Shown here piece after piece: positions 17,237 to 25,288 of a stretch of 54,452 bases of DNA. How positions within the stretch are numbered: the first letter of the stretch is position 1; the number at the start of each line of letters is the position of its first letter. The DNA is from an uncultured Flavobacterium sp. (lineage in GTDB: Bacteria > Bacteroidota > Bacteroidia > Flavobacteriales > Flavobacteriaceae), in the NCBI RefSeq assembly GCF_946479975.1, contig NZ_CAMLIX010000004.1, forward strand, positions 1 through 54,452, written 5' to 3'. The notes under the pieces are model-generated. The model did not search any database. It worked only from the letters and a program-made list of their open reading frames with translations, and was not told where the DNA came from. Both the position numbers and the translations under genes were made by a program.

Positions 17237-18382
17237 TTATTTGTTGGTATTTCGGAAGCCGTTTGGTGTCATTCCTGTTGATTTTTTGAATGCGTTGTGA
17301 AATGTAGTTTTCGAAGTGAAACCAGATTCTAATCCAATTGCCAGCAAGCTGTAGTTTTCATAATCAGAATCAAGAATCATTTTTTTCACTGCTTCTACTC
17401 GATAATTATTTATGTAATTGGCAAAGTTATCTCCAGTAATCATATTGACCAATTGCGAAACATATCCCGCACTTATTCCGAGCTGTTCTGCTACTTTTTC
17501 TCGGTTTAAATTGGCATCTCTGTATATCTGATGTTCTTCGCAAAGTATTTCCAATTTTCTGAAATAAGGATTTTCTTTTGTAAATAGATCTAAAGCATTT
17601 GTATCACTGCCTTTTTTAAGAATTACTTCTTCGGCAATTACCTCAGCATCGACTGAAATCTTTTCATTTAATAATTCTTCTATTCCTTTTTTATTGTCGG
17701 CAAGTCTATATCTGAATACGCCGTAATAGGCTGTGTAATGAATCAAAAATGTAGCAAACAAAGCCAGAATCTGCATAAAATATGAAACATCATATTCAAA
17801 AAACAATGCTATTAATATTGCCGTACTCCAGGATAACATTAATGTATAAACTAGAAACCATAAAAAAGTGATCCATTTTTTTTCCTGTTTATCTTTAGAA
17901 AATTTAATAAAACTAAAAGTATAAACCGCCATGAAAGGCATGAATAACAGAATGATATAAAAATCAAAGTTTCCAATGGTTTCTAAAGTATTTTTAAGAA
18001 ACTCTGGTATTGTAAAAAGATGCGCCACAGCATCGCAATCATAGAAAACATTTGAAACGGCCGAATATAAAAACGGAACATAAAGCCATCGAATTTTTTT
18101 TGAGTTTCTGATTGGATGATTTACCTGATGTATAACAAACATAAAGATCAAAACGGGAAAGAGAAACGCCCATTCGACATCGTCAAGAAAATGTAGCAAA
18201 GGCATTGTTTTGTAAATATCAATGATTTCAAAAACAAGATTTGCAATAAGAATAGAAAGCGAAAATATTGCATAAGCCAAGTATTTATTGGCGTTACTTT
18301 TAAATAAGGGTGATTTTAAAATAATTGCTCCAAGAACTATTCCTTGAAAAATCGCTGTGTTAAAAAATAGAGTAAAGATCAA
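17237..18382 (-). CDS. Membrane-embedded AraC-family regulator (paralogue 1)
   Basis: The 381-residue protein has about seven N-terminal membrane helices over residues 1-225 (FQGIVLGAIIL, KYLAYAIFSLSILIANLVFEI, WAFLFPVLIFMFVI, and so on to the HYTAYYGVFRY helix). A linker follows, then an AraC double helix-turn-helix (about 280-378) with LNREKVAEQLGISAGYVSQLVN and LESGFTSKTTFHNAFKKSTG. The start codon is TTG; an equivalent non-ATG start (GTG) at the same position in the paralogue at 19718 supports it. It is likely a membrane-sensing regulator; signal and targets are unknown. The two paralogues flank the 18665-19390 operon. Confidence 0.9.
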   Translation of the reverse strand: MIFTLFFNTAIFQGIVLGAIILKSPLFKSNANKYLAYAIFSLSILIANLVFEIIDIYKTMPLLHFLDDVEWAFLFPVLIFMFVIHQVNHPIRNSKKIRWLYVPFLYSAVSNVFYDCDAVAHLFTIPEFLKNTLETIGNFDFYIILLFMPFMAVYTFSFIKFSKDKQEKKWITFLWFLVYTLMLSWSTAILIALFFEYDVSYFMQILALFATFLIHYTAYYGVFRYRLADNKKGIEELLNEKISVDAEVIAEEVILKKGSDTNALDLFTKENPYFRKLEILCEEHQIYRDANLNREKVAEQLGISAGYVSQLVNMITGDNFANYINNYRVEAVKKMILDSDYENYSLLAIGLESGFTSKTTFHNAFKKSTGMTPNGFRNTNK

Positions 18383-18602
18383 GCTATATCGTATGTATTT
18401 GAAGATTCGTAAAAATTGTTTCAGTCTACTGTCTAAATTTTATTTGACGAAACTAGATTTTATTCATTTGATTTAGTGTTAAAAGAACTACAATTAAAAC
18501 CAAATAAAATGACAATTAATACGATCTGATTTACAAATTACTCCACAACATTCTCATAGAAAATTATATCAACAAAATCCTAAATACTTCTTTTAACTAA
18601 AT

Positions 18603-18639
18603 AAAAAAAAAGACCAGACATTCTGAAACGTCTGATCTT
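18603..18639 (-). terminator. Terminator of the PRC-barrel operon
   Basis: AAGACCAGAC (18610-18619) pairs with GTCTGATCTT (18630-18639), one G-U in the minus-strand RNA, followed on the minus strand by eight T (18610-18603). It begins 26 bp after the stop at 18665. Confidence 0.85.
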
Positions 18640-18664
18640 ATATCTTTTTTATTTTAAAATCTGA

Positions 18665-19174
18665 TTAGCGATTATCAAATTCTCTTCTGCTGTAGAAAGC
18701 GTCGTCGTCGTTATCTGATCCTGATCGAAATTCTTCATCGTCATAATAAGATCTTAACACGCTTCTTTCATAATTTCTATCAAAATTATGCTGTGTATTG
18801 TATCTGCCTGTTTTTCTGAAAGTATCATATCCAATACTGTTGGCCATCACAATTTTTGTATCTGTATTAATGTTAACAGAACCGATTGGAATGATCAAAT
18901 GACTGTCTCCTTCTTTGTACATAAATTCTCTTGCACCGTCATTTGCTATCGTATCATGCACTTCATTACGGTGGTCGTCAATTAGTGCTTTATCTACTTT
19001 CACGTCAAGATAAACGACGCGCTGCATGTCTTTATTTACCCATAAATTATCAACTTTACCTATGGTGCGGTTTTCTGCGTCTACTATTTTCCATCCTCTT
19101 ACGTCAGAGTAATTTGAAGCTACTTTATAATCAGTAAGTTCATCTAGTCTGTATAAATTTTTCTCTTTATCCAT
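18665..19174 (-). CDS. PRC-barrel domain protein
   Basis: The 169-residue soluble protein has a PRC-barrel-like beta domain near residues 10-115: KVASNYSDVRGWKIVD, RTIGKVDNLWVNKDMQRVVYLDV, and later HLIIPIGSVNINTDTKIVM. The C-terminus is charged and disordered (Asp, Arg and Tyr-rich, DDEEFRSGSDNDDD). PRC-barrel proteins occur in photosynthetic reaction centres, RimM and many stress proteins; no enzymatic motif is seen. It lies 42 bp after a 57-codon membrane peptide gene on the same strand and shares a terminator, so the pair form an operon between two AraC-type regulators. A stress role is inference. Confidence 0.85.
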   Translation of the reverse strand: MDKEKNLYRLDELTDYKVASNYSDVRGWKIVDAENRTIGKVDNLWVNKDMQRVVYLDVKVDKALIDDHRNEVHDTIANDGAREFMYKEGDSHLIIPIGSVNINTDTKIVMANSIGYDTFRKTGRYNTQHNFDRNYERSVLRSYYDDEEFRSGSDNDDDAFYSRREFDNR

Positions 19175-19216
19175 GTCTTTTCTAATTTTATAAATTATAT
19201 TTCTCTGGCTATCTGC

Positions 19217-19390
19217 CTATTGGCCTACAGCCGTACTATCTGTACCAGAAACACTTTCAATTTCTGTATTGCTGTCGTTTCTCACTTGATCATCTCTCAA
19301 AAAGACAAAATAAACTAGCGCTCCAATTAAAAGCACTGCTACGATCCATGGCCAAATTGGCTTTTTTTTCTCTATTTTAATTTCTGCCAT
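19217..19390 (-). CDS. Small single-helix membrane protein
   Basis: I chose the ATG at 19390 (57 residues, MAEIKIEKKKPIWPW) over an upstream start at 19438, because a putative -7 box (19428-19435) lies inside the longer version. The product has a basic N-terminus, one membrane helix (about residues 13-30, PWIVAVLLIGALVYFVFL) and a short acidic Ser/Thr-rich tail (VRNDSNTEIESVSGTD). Topology is probably N-in, C-out. It precedes the PRC-barrel gene by 42 bp. Its function is unknown; such peptides often accompany general-stress proteins in Bacteroidota. Confidence 0.75.
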   Translation of the reverse strand: MAEIKIEKKKPIWPWIVAVLLIGALVYFVFLRDDQVRNDSNTEIESVSGTDSTAVGQ

Positions 19391-19717
19391 AACTTTATTT
19401 TTTTTATGTGAATATTTAGCTTCATAATAAAGGTACAAATGACATAAGACTGTAAAGTATTTAATTTCAAGCAGATGTTATAAAATTCCCAGTTAATGAA
19501 ATTCAAAATTTTTCAACCAAATACTATTATAAATCAGCACGTTAAGCAAAAGTTTTTCAACTGCTTAATAAGAAAATTAAAATTCATTTTAGTTAATCAT
19601 TTCTTAATCAGTTGAGAAATTGATTTGCATTACTATAAATTCGCCCTGTTAATTCGTATGAAATAAGCCATATTTTAAAGTAAAGAATCCCAAAAGCAAA
19701 CAACTAATACAACAAAA
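19391..19717. other. Divergent intergenic region
   Basis: This 327-bp gap lies between the small membrane protein (minus) and the second AraC gene (plus). It holds a TACCTTTA -7-like box on the minus strand (19435-19428; -33 reads CTT). A weak TAAATTCG is seen on the plus strand near 19640. Nothing else is evident. Confidence 0.6.
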
Positions 19718-20854
19718 GTGATTTACACCACACTTATAAATATTGCGGTTTTTCAGGGAATAATGTTAGGTTTCATTATTTTAAAGTTTTCTCTATTCAA
19801 TAGTACTTCTAATAAATATCTGGCGTACTTATTATTTGCACTTTCTATCATTTTACTGAATTACGTTTTTGAAATGGAAGATGTATTTAAATCACATCCT
19901 ATATTCCGATTGATAGACATTATTGACTGGATATTTCTTTTACCAGTTTTCACATTTCTGTTTATTATAAATCGTATTGACGATGAGGTAAAAAAAAGAC
20001 AAAAAACGTATTGGTGTTATATTCCCTTTGCTTATTCCACCACTCTTAATATTGCAGTCTATCTTGACATTGTACTAGGACTTTATAAAATTCCTGAGTC
20101 CTTTATTCCAGTAATCAATATACTTAGAATCATTCAGCTTTTATTGGCTGTAGTCACTATTCTATTGCCGCCTCTTTATTCCTATTTTATGATAAAGCAT
20201 TTAAAGAATCCTGAAGAGAAAAAATGGGTTCTTACCTTATTAACTATGATGCATTTGGTTTTACTTGTCTGGCTAATTACCTATATGGTTGGACAGTTTT
20301 TTCAATCAGATATTTCTTTGACGATGAGCGGAGTGGCTTTAGCGGCAACATTTATAATTCATTGGACGGCTTATGTGGGCATTTACAAATACAAATTGGC
20401 CAAAAATAAAGATGCTGTCTATAATTTTCTAAACAACGATTTGACGATTTCTTATTCCAACATACAAATTGTAGAAGATAACAGCCGAGAAGAATACCGA
20501 GAATCTATAACGGGAGATAATCTGTATTTTCAAAAACTAGAATTGCTTTGTAAGGAACAGCACATATATACTGATAGTACATTAAACAGAGAAAAAGTTG
20601 CAGCACAATTAGGAATAAGCGCGGGATATCTATCTCAAATTATAAATACAATTACCGAAGATAATTTTTCCAATTACATTAATCAATATCGAGTTGAAGC
20701 TGTAAAGAAAATGATTTCAAATTCTGAATATGAAAACTACAATTTATTGGCAATGGGATTAGAATCTGGCTTTACTTCTAAAACAACTTTTTATAAAGCT
20801 TTTAAAAAAAGCACTGGCCTAACGCCAAATGAGTACAAAAACACCAGTAAATAG
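19718..20854 (+). CDS. Membrane-embedded AraC-family regulator (paralogue 2)
   Basis: The 378-residue protein is co-linear with the gene at 17237: about seven N-terminal membrane helices (FQGIMLGFIILKF, KYLAYLLFALSIILLNYVFEM, and so on), a linker, and an AraC double helix-turn-helix with LNREKVAAQLGISAGYLSQIIN and LESGFTSKTTFYKAFKKSTG. The DNA-binding parts are nearly the same in the two proteins, while the linker (residues 235-275) differs. The start codon is GTG (VIYTTLI). The two genes diverge around the PRC-barrel operon, suggesting duplication with similar operator preference; targets are unknown. Confidence 0.9.
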   Translation: MIYTTLINIAVFQGIMLGFIILKFSLFNSTSNKYLAYLLFALSIILLNYVFEMEDVFKSHPIFRLIDIIDWIFLLPVFTFLFIINRIDDEVKKRQKTYWCYIPFAYSTTLNIAVYLDIVLGLYKIPESFIPVINILRIIQLLLAVVTILLPPLYSYFMIKHLKNPEEKKWVLTLLTMMHLVLLVWLITYMVGQFFQSDISLTMSGVALAATFIIHWTAYVGIYKYKLAKNKDAVYNFLNNDLTISYSNIQIVEDNSREEYRESITGDNLYFQKLELLCKEQHIYTDSTLNREKVAAQLGISAGYLSQIINTITEDNFSNYINQYRVEAVKKMISNSEYENYNLLAMGLESGFTSKTTFYKAFKKSTGLTPNEYKNTSK

Positions 20855-20942
20855 GTACCGATTTATCCATTTTTAAGCTTTTGAAACCTTTTATAATTCT
20901 TGTTATCTGAATTTTGGCCTCAAATAATTCAAATCAATCATT

Positions 20943-21497
20943 ATGAAAAAAATTTTAGTACTAGCTGTTTTTACAGTTTTAGGATTTGCAAATGTTAATG
21001 CACAAGAAATTAAATTTGGTGTAAAAGGAGGTCTAAACTTCTCAACTGTGACCGGAAAAAACACCGAAAAAATTGATTATGTAACATCACAAAATATTGG
21101 TGTTGTATCAGAAATTCCACTTTCTGAAAAATTCTCTTTTCAACCAGAAATTATGTTTTCTCGTCAGGGCTATAGTTTAGGTGATAATATTGTTGCCTTA
21201 AATTATCTGAACATTCCTTTAATGGGAAAATATTATGTAACAAAAGGATTTAGTCTAGAAGCTGGACCGCAAGCAGGCTTTTTACTTTCGGCTAAAAACG
21301 AAAAGACAAACGTAAAAGATTCGTTTAACACTTTTGATTTCGGCGTTAATTTTGGTTTAGGCTATAAACTGGAAAACGGACTTAATTTTGGTGTAAGATA
21401 TAATCTTGGATTAACTGATGTTAATAATGTGGATAATTCTTCTTTTAAAAATAAAAATAGAGCATTTCAAGTATCTGTTGGTTATTTCTTTTTCTAA
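20943..21497 (+). CDS. Small outer-membrane beta-barrel protein (porin-like)
   Basis: The 184-residue protein has a signal peptide ending NVNAQ and then the typical eight-stranded barrel pattern: KFGVKGGLNFSTV, FSFQPEIMFSRQGYS, LNIPLMGKYYVTKGFSLEAGPQAGFL, and a C-terminal AFQVSVGYFFF with terminal Phe. It belongs to the large Bacteroidota outer-membrane beta-barrel (PorT-like/OmpW-like) group whose members are structural or of unknown function. It starts 88 bp after the AraC gene and has its own terminator, so it might be that regulator's target; this is inference. Confidence 0.88.
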   Translation: MKKILVLAVFTVLGFANVNAQEIKFGVKGGLNFSTVTGKNTEKIDYVTSQNIGVVSEIPLSEKFSFQPEIMFSRQGYSLGDNIVALNYLNIPLMGKYYVTKGFSLEAGPQAGFLLSAKNEKTNVKDSFNTFDFGVNFGLGYKLENGLNFGVRYNLGLTDVNNVDNSSFKNKNRAFQVSVGYFFF

Positions 21498-21510
21498 AAT
21501 CTAATAAACA

Positions 21511-21542
21511 AAAATCCTTATTCATTATTGAATAAGGATTTT
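21511..21542. terminator. Bidirectional intrinsic terminator
   Basis: AAAATCCTTATTCA (21511-21524) pairs perfectly with TGAATAAGGATTTT (21529-21542) around TTAT, between genes converging from both sides (stop 21497 plus, stop 21614 minus). Confidence 0.88.
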
Positions 21543-21613
21543 ACTTTTTAAACGGCACATTAATGAAAGCTTTTTTATGGAAAAAAGCTCTTTAGAGATT
21601 CTTTAATAAATTA

Positions 21614-23092
21614 TCAAAGCAGTTCTTTTAACACCTTTTTACCATTTTCATTGGCAGGATCTAATTCAATAGATTTTTGATACATTTTAACTGCTTCTTC
21701 CTTTTTACCAGATTTAAGTAAAGCCTCGCCATAACTGTCAAAAATATTTGAACTTTTTGGGAAAATTAAAGTCGCCGCAACGAATGTTTCTAATGAATTT
21801 TCATTTTTTTGAAGCCTCAGAAATTGATAACCCAGTCTATTAAAATCTCTTTCTGTTGCCTCGTAAGTATCTGGATTTTTTAAATACACTTCAATTAATT
21901 GATTTGCTTTTTCTTTACTCCCACTTTCAAGCAAACTTCCATAGATTCTCGAAAGATTCTGCAAAGGCATTTTATAAGGCTTGTTATCCATTATTTTCAA
22001 TGCTGCAGTAGCTATAGGAAAAACTGGATTTGCAGTATTAGACAATAAAACAACAGTATTGTTTTTAGTACTATTATGCATCAGCATTGAGGTAAGTCCA
22101 GTATTAAATCCATCATGAAAAACTATTTTTTCGTTGTTTTCATTGGTATAAGTCTGCCAGCCTAAACAGTAAGCTATCTCTTTTTCGTCTGCACGATAAG
22201 AAGCAATTTTTCCATCATTAAGTTTACTTGGTGTCAGCGCTTCTTCTAATTCTTTCTTGTTCAAAAGCTGATAACTGAATAATGCTTTTTGGTATTTCTG
22301 CAAATCTAAAGCTGTACTCACAATGCCGCCACTTCCATAAAAATTGCTTTTCTCATCTATTAAAAGAGCATCTTTTAAAGTTAAAACATTCACTACGTCT
22401 GTAGAATAAAAGTTTGGATAAGTATACAATTGTACTTGATTCAGTTCTTTAATTCTTCTGTTTTTAGGTAGAAATGAATCTTTCATTTTTGCAGGTCCGA
22501 AAATGTTTTTTTCTAAATAATCTCTAAAACTAATTCCGGTTATTTTTTCTACTATTAATGCTGCAAGACAAAAATTCACATTATTATATTCAAATTTGTC
22601 ACCAGGTGAAAATGAAAGCGGTGTTTTATTTTCAATTAATGCCGGTATAATATCTTCATTACTAATATTTTTTTCTGGTTTTTCCTTTATCAAATTATCA
22701 AATAGACGGTAATATTGCGCCAATCCAGAAGTATTACTTAGTAGATGCCTAATAGTAACATTTGGATACGGAAAATCCGGAAGATACTTTTGAACTCGAT
22801 CATCAATATTTAATTTCCCCTTTTGTTTGAGCTGCAAAACAGCTGTTGAAGTGAATGTTTTTGATATGGATGCAATTGGAAATTGAGACTTGTCATTTAT
22901 TTTTTCTTTCTTTTCGAGATTAGAATATCCGTAATAATTTGAAAAAATATTTTTCTCTGATTTAGAAATTAAAACACTGCCGTTAAAGAGATTATTTTTT
23001 TCAAGTGTCGAAAAAAAGTTCTGTAACTCTTGACCCGAAATAATACCCGTAAAGAGTAAAGCTGTAAAAAATAGAAATACCTGTTTTTTCAT
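21614..23092 (-). CDS. Exported serine hydrolase (class C beta-lactamase fold) with C-terminal TPR repeats
   Basis: The 492-residue protein has a signal peptide (to about residue 20) and a beta-lactamase/D-aminopeptidase-type domain (about 28-365). Motif 1 is S75-I-S-K78, motif 2 is Y169-N-N171, and the third motif resembles HDGFNTG. The tail (about 390-492) holds tetratricopeptide-like helices (SSNIFDSYGEALLKSGKKEEAVKMYQKSIELDPAN in two parts). Substrates could be peptidoglycan peptides, esters or D-amino-acid peptides; the fold alone does not say, and a role in beta-lactam resistance should not be assumed. It is a single-gene unit with no obvious regulator beside it. Confidence 0.9.
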   Translation of the reverse strand: MKKQVFLFFTALLFTGIISGQELQNFFSTLEKNNLFNGSVLISKSEKNIFSNYYGYSNLEKKEKINDKSQFPIASISKTFTSTAVLQLKQKGKLNIDDRVQKYLPDFPYPNVTIRHLLSNTSGLAQYYRLFDNLIKEKPEKNISNEDIIPALIENKTPLSFSPGDKFEYNNVNFCLAALIVEKITGISFRDYLEKNIFGPAKMKDSFLPKNRRIKELNQVQLYTYPNFYSTDVVNVLTLKDALLIDEKSNFYGSGGIVSTALDLQKYQKALFSYQLLNKKELEEALTPSKLNDGKIASYRADEKEIAYCLGWQTYTNENNEKIVFHDGFNTGLTSMLMHNSTKNNTVVLLSNTANPVFPIATAALKIMDNKPYKMPLQNLSRIYGSLLESGSKEKANQLIEVYLKNPDTYEATERDFNRLGYQFLRLQKNENSLETFVAATLIFPKSSNIFDSYGEALLKSGKKEEAVKMYQKSIELDPANENGKKVLKELL

Positions 23093-23478
23093 TTTGATTG
23101 ATTTGATTGATGAAGTGATTTGATTGATTTTCAGAAGCCAATATATGAAATATTTTTACTACAACAGAGATTCAAAATTTGAATTTACAAGTTGCTTATC
23201 ATTAGTAAATTTCAAAACCTGCGCCGAGGAATTCAAACTACATTCATTATCTCTTCAAATACAAAATCACAAATCACCAAACGTAAAATCAAAACTTAAC
23301 ATTTAAATAATATCTTTTCTTTAAAACTGAGTTTATATTCGTAAATGTTTTTATAAATTTGCAATCTTCTATTGAAACTCATTTTTTTGAACACAAAATT
23401 GTGATTTTCATATCAATACCACATAAAAACAATTTTAAAAACCTGCATTCAAAAACAAATCCTATATAATTAAATACA
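23093..23478. other. Divergent intergenic region, no gene accepted
   Basis: This 386-bp gap lies between the divergent serine hydrolase and ASKHA-like genes. A TAAATTTG -7-like box (23354-23361, plus strand) with a weak TTT at -33 may serve the gene at 23479. A 60-codon ORF here (23124-23306) has no protein-like features. Confidence 0.55.
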
Positions 23479-24570
23479 ATGCTTAAAAAAAACAAACCCC
23501 AAGTTCTATTTTTTATTCTTTTAAATTTATTTTTTAGTATCACATTATTCTCTCAAAAAAGTATTTATGCGGGAATCGAAATTGGAAGAAGAGCGATAAA
23601 AGTTTCGGTAATCGACGTAAACAACATCAAAAAAGCCGATTATAAAATTCTTTCTTTCTGGACAGAAAGAATTCCGTTTGCAGATCATATTGGCGCGACT
23701 GGAGAACTTACTCCAGAAGACATTAACAAAACAAGCGTTATTGTTGTTGATCAATTAAAAAAAATAAGAACTGATTACAAAATGCTTGACGAAAACATTT
23801 TTATTGTTGCCGCTCCTGTTTTTGCAAATGCTAAAAATATTAATGTTTTAAAAAATAAAATCGCTACTCTAACCAGCAAAGAACTTGATGTTTTAGACGT
23901 TAACGAAGAAGCTAAAACTTTAGTAAAAGGGGCTATTCCTCCTGTTGATTATCCTAATGCGTTTCTTCTTGACATTGGCGCACAAACTACAAAAGGTGGT
24001 TATATTGACGAACTTAAAGACAATAAATTAGAGTTTATTCCGCTGGAACTAGATTTTGGAACCATGACACTTACTGACGCCGTAGAGAAAACGGTGGTTA
24101 ACAAAAGCCAGATCAACGATATGTCTACGTACCAAGAAAAGGCTTTTGACTTTAATCCGACTCTTCGTAAAAAAACAAAAGCACTTTTTGACGCTAATCC
24201 TACCCTAGAGAAAAAAGATAAGTTATATCTTTCTGGAGGTGCTGTTTGGGCATTTTCTACTCTTTTTTATGAGGATGCAAAAGAGCATTTTGTTACTTTA
24301 ACTTTACAAGATGTTATTGATTACGATGCTATTTTGAAAAACAATTTTGGAAAATTTACCACCCTTGCTAAAACGAATAAAGAAGCTGCGAGAGTTTTAA
24401 GTACTTACGATCAAAAATATTTAATTTCTGCAAACAATATTTTAATGACTTGTTTAGAAAGTATTCCAAATTCTGGAACAAAGAAAATATATTTTGTAAA
24501 AGAAGGTCAGGTAATTTGGCTGATCTCTTACATTGCAGACCGCTCTAAAAAAGTAAATACCAATTTCTAA
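23479..24570 (+). CDS. Exported protein with ASKHA (Ppx/GppA/actin-like ATPase) fold features
   Basis: The 363-residue protein has an N-terminal signal sequence (about residues 9-26, VLFFILLNLFFSITLFSQ) followed at once by a phosphate-1-like strand IYAGIEIGRRAIKVSVIDV. A second phosphate-like loop FLLDIGAQTTKGGYI (about 157-171) and an adenosine-like LYLSGGAVWAF (about 250) follow. This order is that of Ppx/GppA and other actin-hsp70-type ATPases. Such enzymes are normally cytosolic, so the signal sequence is odd: the protein is either periplasmic or anchored by that helix. Catalytic Glu/Asp assignment cannot be made confidently. It is a single-gene unit ended by a GAAA-loop terminator. The function is unknown. 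Confidence 0.72.
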   Translation: MLKKNKPQVLFFILLNLFFSITLFSQKSIYAGIEIGRRAIKVSVIDVNNIKKADYKILSFWTERIPFADHIGATGELTPEDINKTSVIVVDQLKKIRTDYKMLDENIFIVAAPVFANAKNINVLKNKIATLTSKELDVLDVNEEAKTLVKGAIPPVDYPNAFLLDIGAQTTKGGYIDELKDNKLEFIPLELDFGTMTLTDAVEKTVVNKSQINDMSTYQEKAFDFNPTLRKKTKALFDANPTLEKKDKLYLSGGAVWAFSTLFYEDAKEHFVTLTLQDVIDYDAILKNNFGKFTTLAKTNKEAARVLSTYDQKYLISANNILMTCLESIPNSGTKKIYFVKEGQVIWLISYIADRSKKVNTNF

Positions 24571-24594
24571 AAGTATTTTCCTTTTTCAACTTAG

Positions 24595-24624
24595 AAGCTT
24601 CAGAGAAATCTGGAGCTTTTTTTT
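24595..24624 (+). terminator. GAAA-loop family terminator after the ASKHA-like gene
   Basis: Stem AAGCTTCAGA with TCTGGAGCTT, GAAA loop, eight T. It is the same sequence that follows the initiator tRNAs. Confidence 0.92.
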
Positions 24625-24753
24625 ATGACTGAAAGAGAATTATTTGAATCTCAAATCCTCATTATAAAACGTAAAAAGAAACCTGAACCAGAATTGATTT
24701 CAGGAAACAGTAGATTGGAGCAAAAAAGTTATAGGTTTCGATGCTGCGTTTTT

Positions 24754-24984
24754 TTACGCTGCATTTTTCTTCTCCAATAATTTAAGATGATTTTCTGCAC
24801 AAAGAATATTTTCTGTTGTACCATTTTTTTGAATTTCAATCAAATAATGAAAATCTCTTTCTTTTGAAGTTGATTTTATTATAAGCCCTTTTTTGAAATC
24901 CATTTTTCTTTCTAATACTTTTGCCTCATAAGACCTCCCACTCAATGCCGTGTAGGATACATCTTGTCCTTTTAGAAATTTCAT
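24754..24984 (-). CDS. Hypothetical small protein, 76 aa
   Basis: I do not recognise this protein. It is a small soluble polypeptide with a possible SH3-like beta pattern (VSYTALSGRSYEAKVLERKMDF, GLIIKSTSKERDFHYLIEIQ) and a lysine-rich end. There is no signal sequence or cofactor motif. It stands alone between the terminator at 24624 and the divergent radical-SAM gene at 25289. The minus-strand ATG at 24984 is preceded by AT-rich DNA without a clear promoter. Coding status rests on the protein-like composition and length only. Confidence 0.55.
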   Translation of the reverse strand: MKFLKGQDVSYTALSGRSYEAKVLERKMDFKKGLIIKSTSKERDFHYLIEIQKNGTTENILCAENHLKLLEKKNAA

Positions 24985-25288
24985 CGTTTTAGCTATTCAG
25001 TTAAATAATTTGCGCTAATACTCGTAAGTCTTTTTACAGTCAAAAATCAATTGTTAAGGGGGATAACCGATTTTTTTTTTACTGAGGCGCAATATAAAAA
25101 GATTGCAAAATCCAGCACCACGTATTTATACCTGTTTTTAAAATTGGTATGTTATTTTTTTCATCCGATTTTAAAATCAATTGAAATTTGATACAATTTA
25201 GAACAGTCATTTTCAGATCATTTCTAGGTTGAATCACTAATTTTGAAGAACTAAATTTCATTTCAAAAACAACTAAAATTCAGGCAAA
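24985..25288. other. Intergenic region upstream of the radical-SAM operon
   Basis: This 304-bp AT-rich gap holds a TAATTTTG -7-like box near 25233 (plus strand, -33 not TTG). A 60-codon antisense ORF (25079-25261) has no protein-like features and is not accepted. Confidence 0.5.

Noticed and set aside
23124..23306. 60-codon ORF in the divergent gap
   Set aside because: No promoter, domain, or signal; composition as in non-coding AT-rich DNA.
25079..25261. 60-codon minus-strand ORF upstream of the radical-SAM gene
   Set aside because: No domain or start signal; lies where the radical-SAM promoter is expected.
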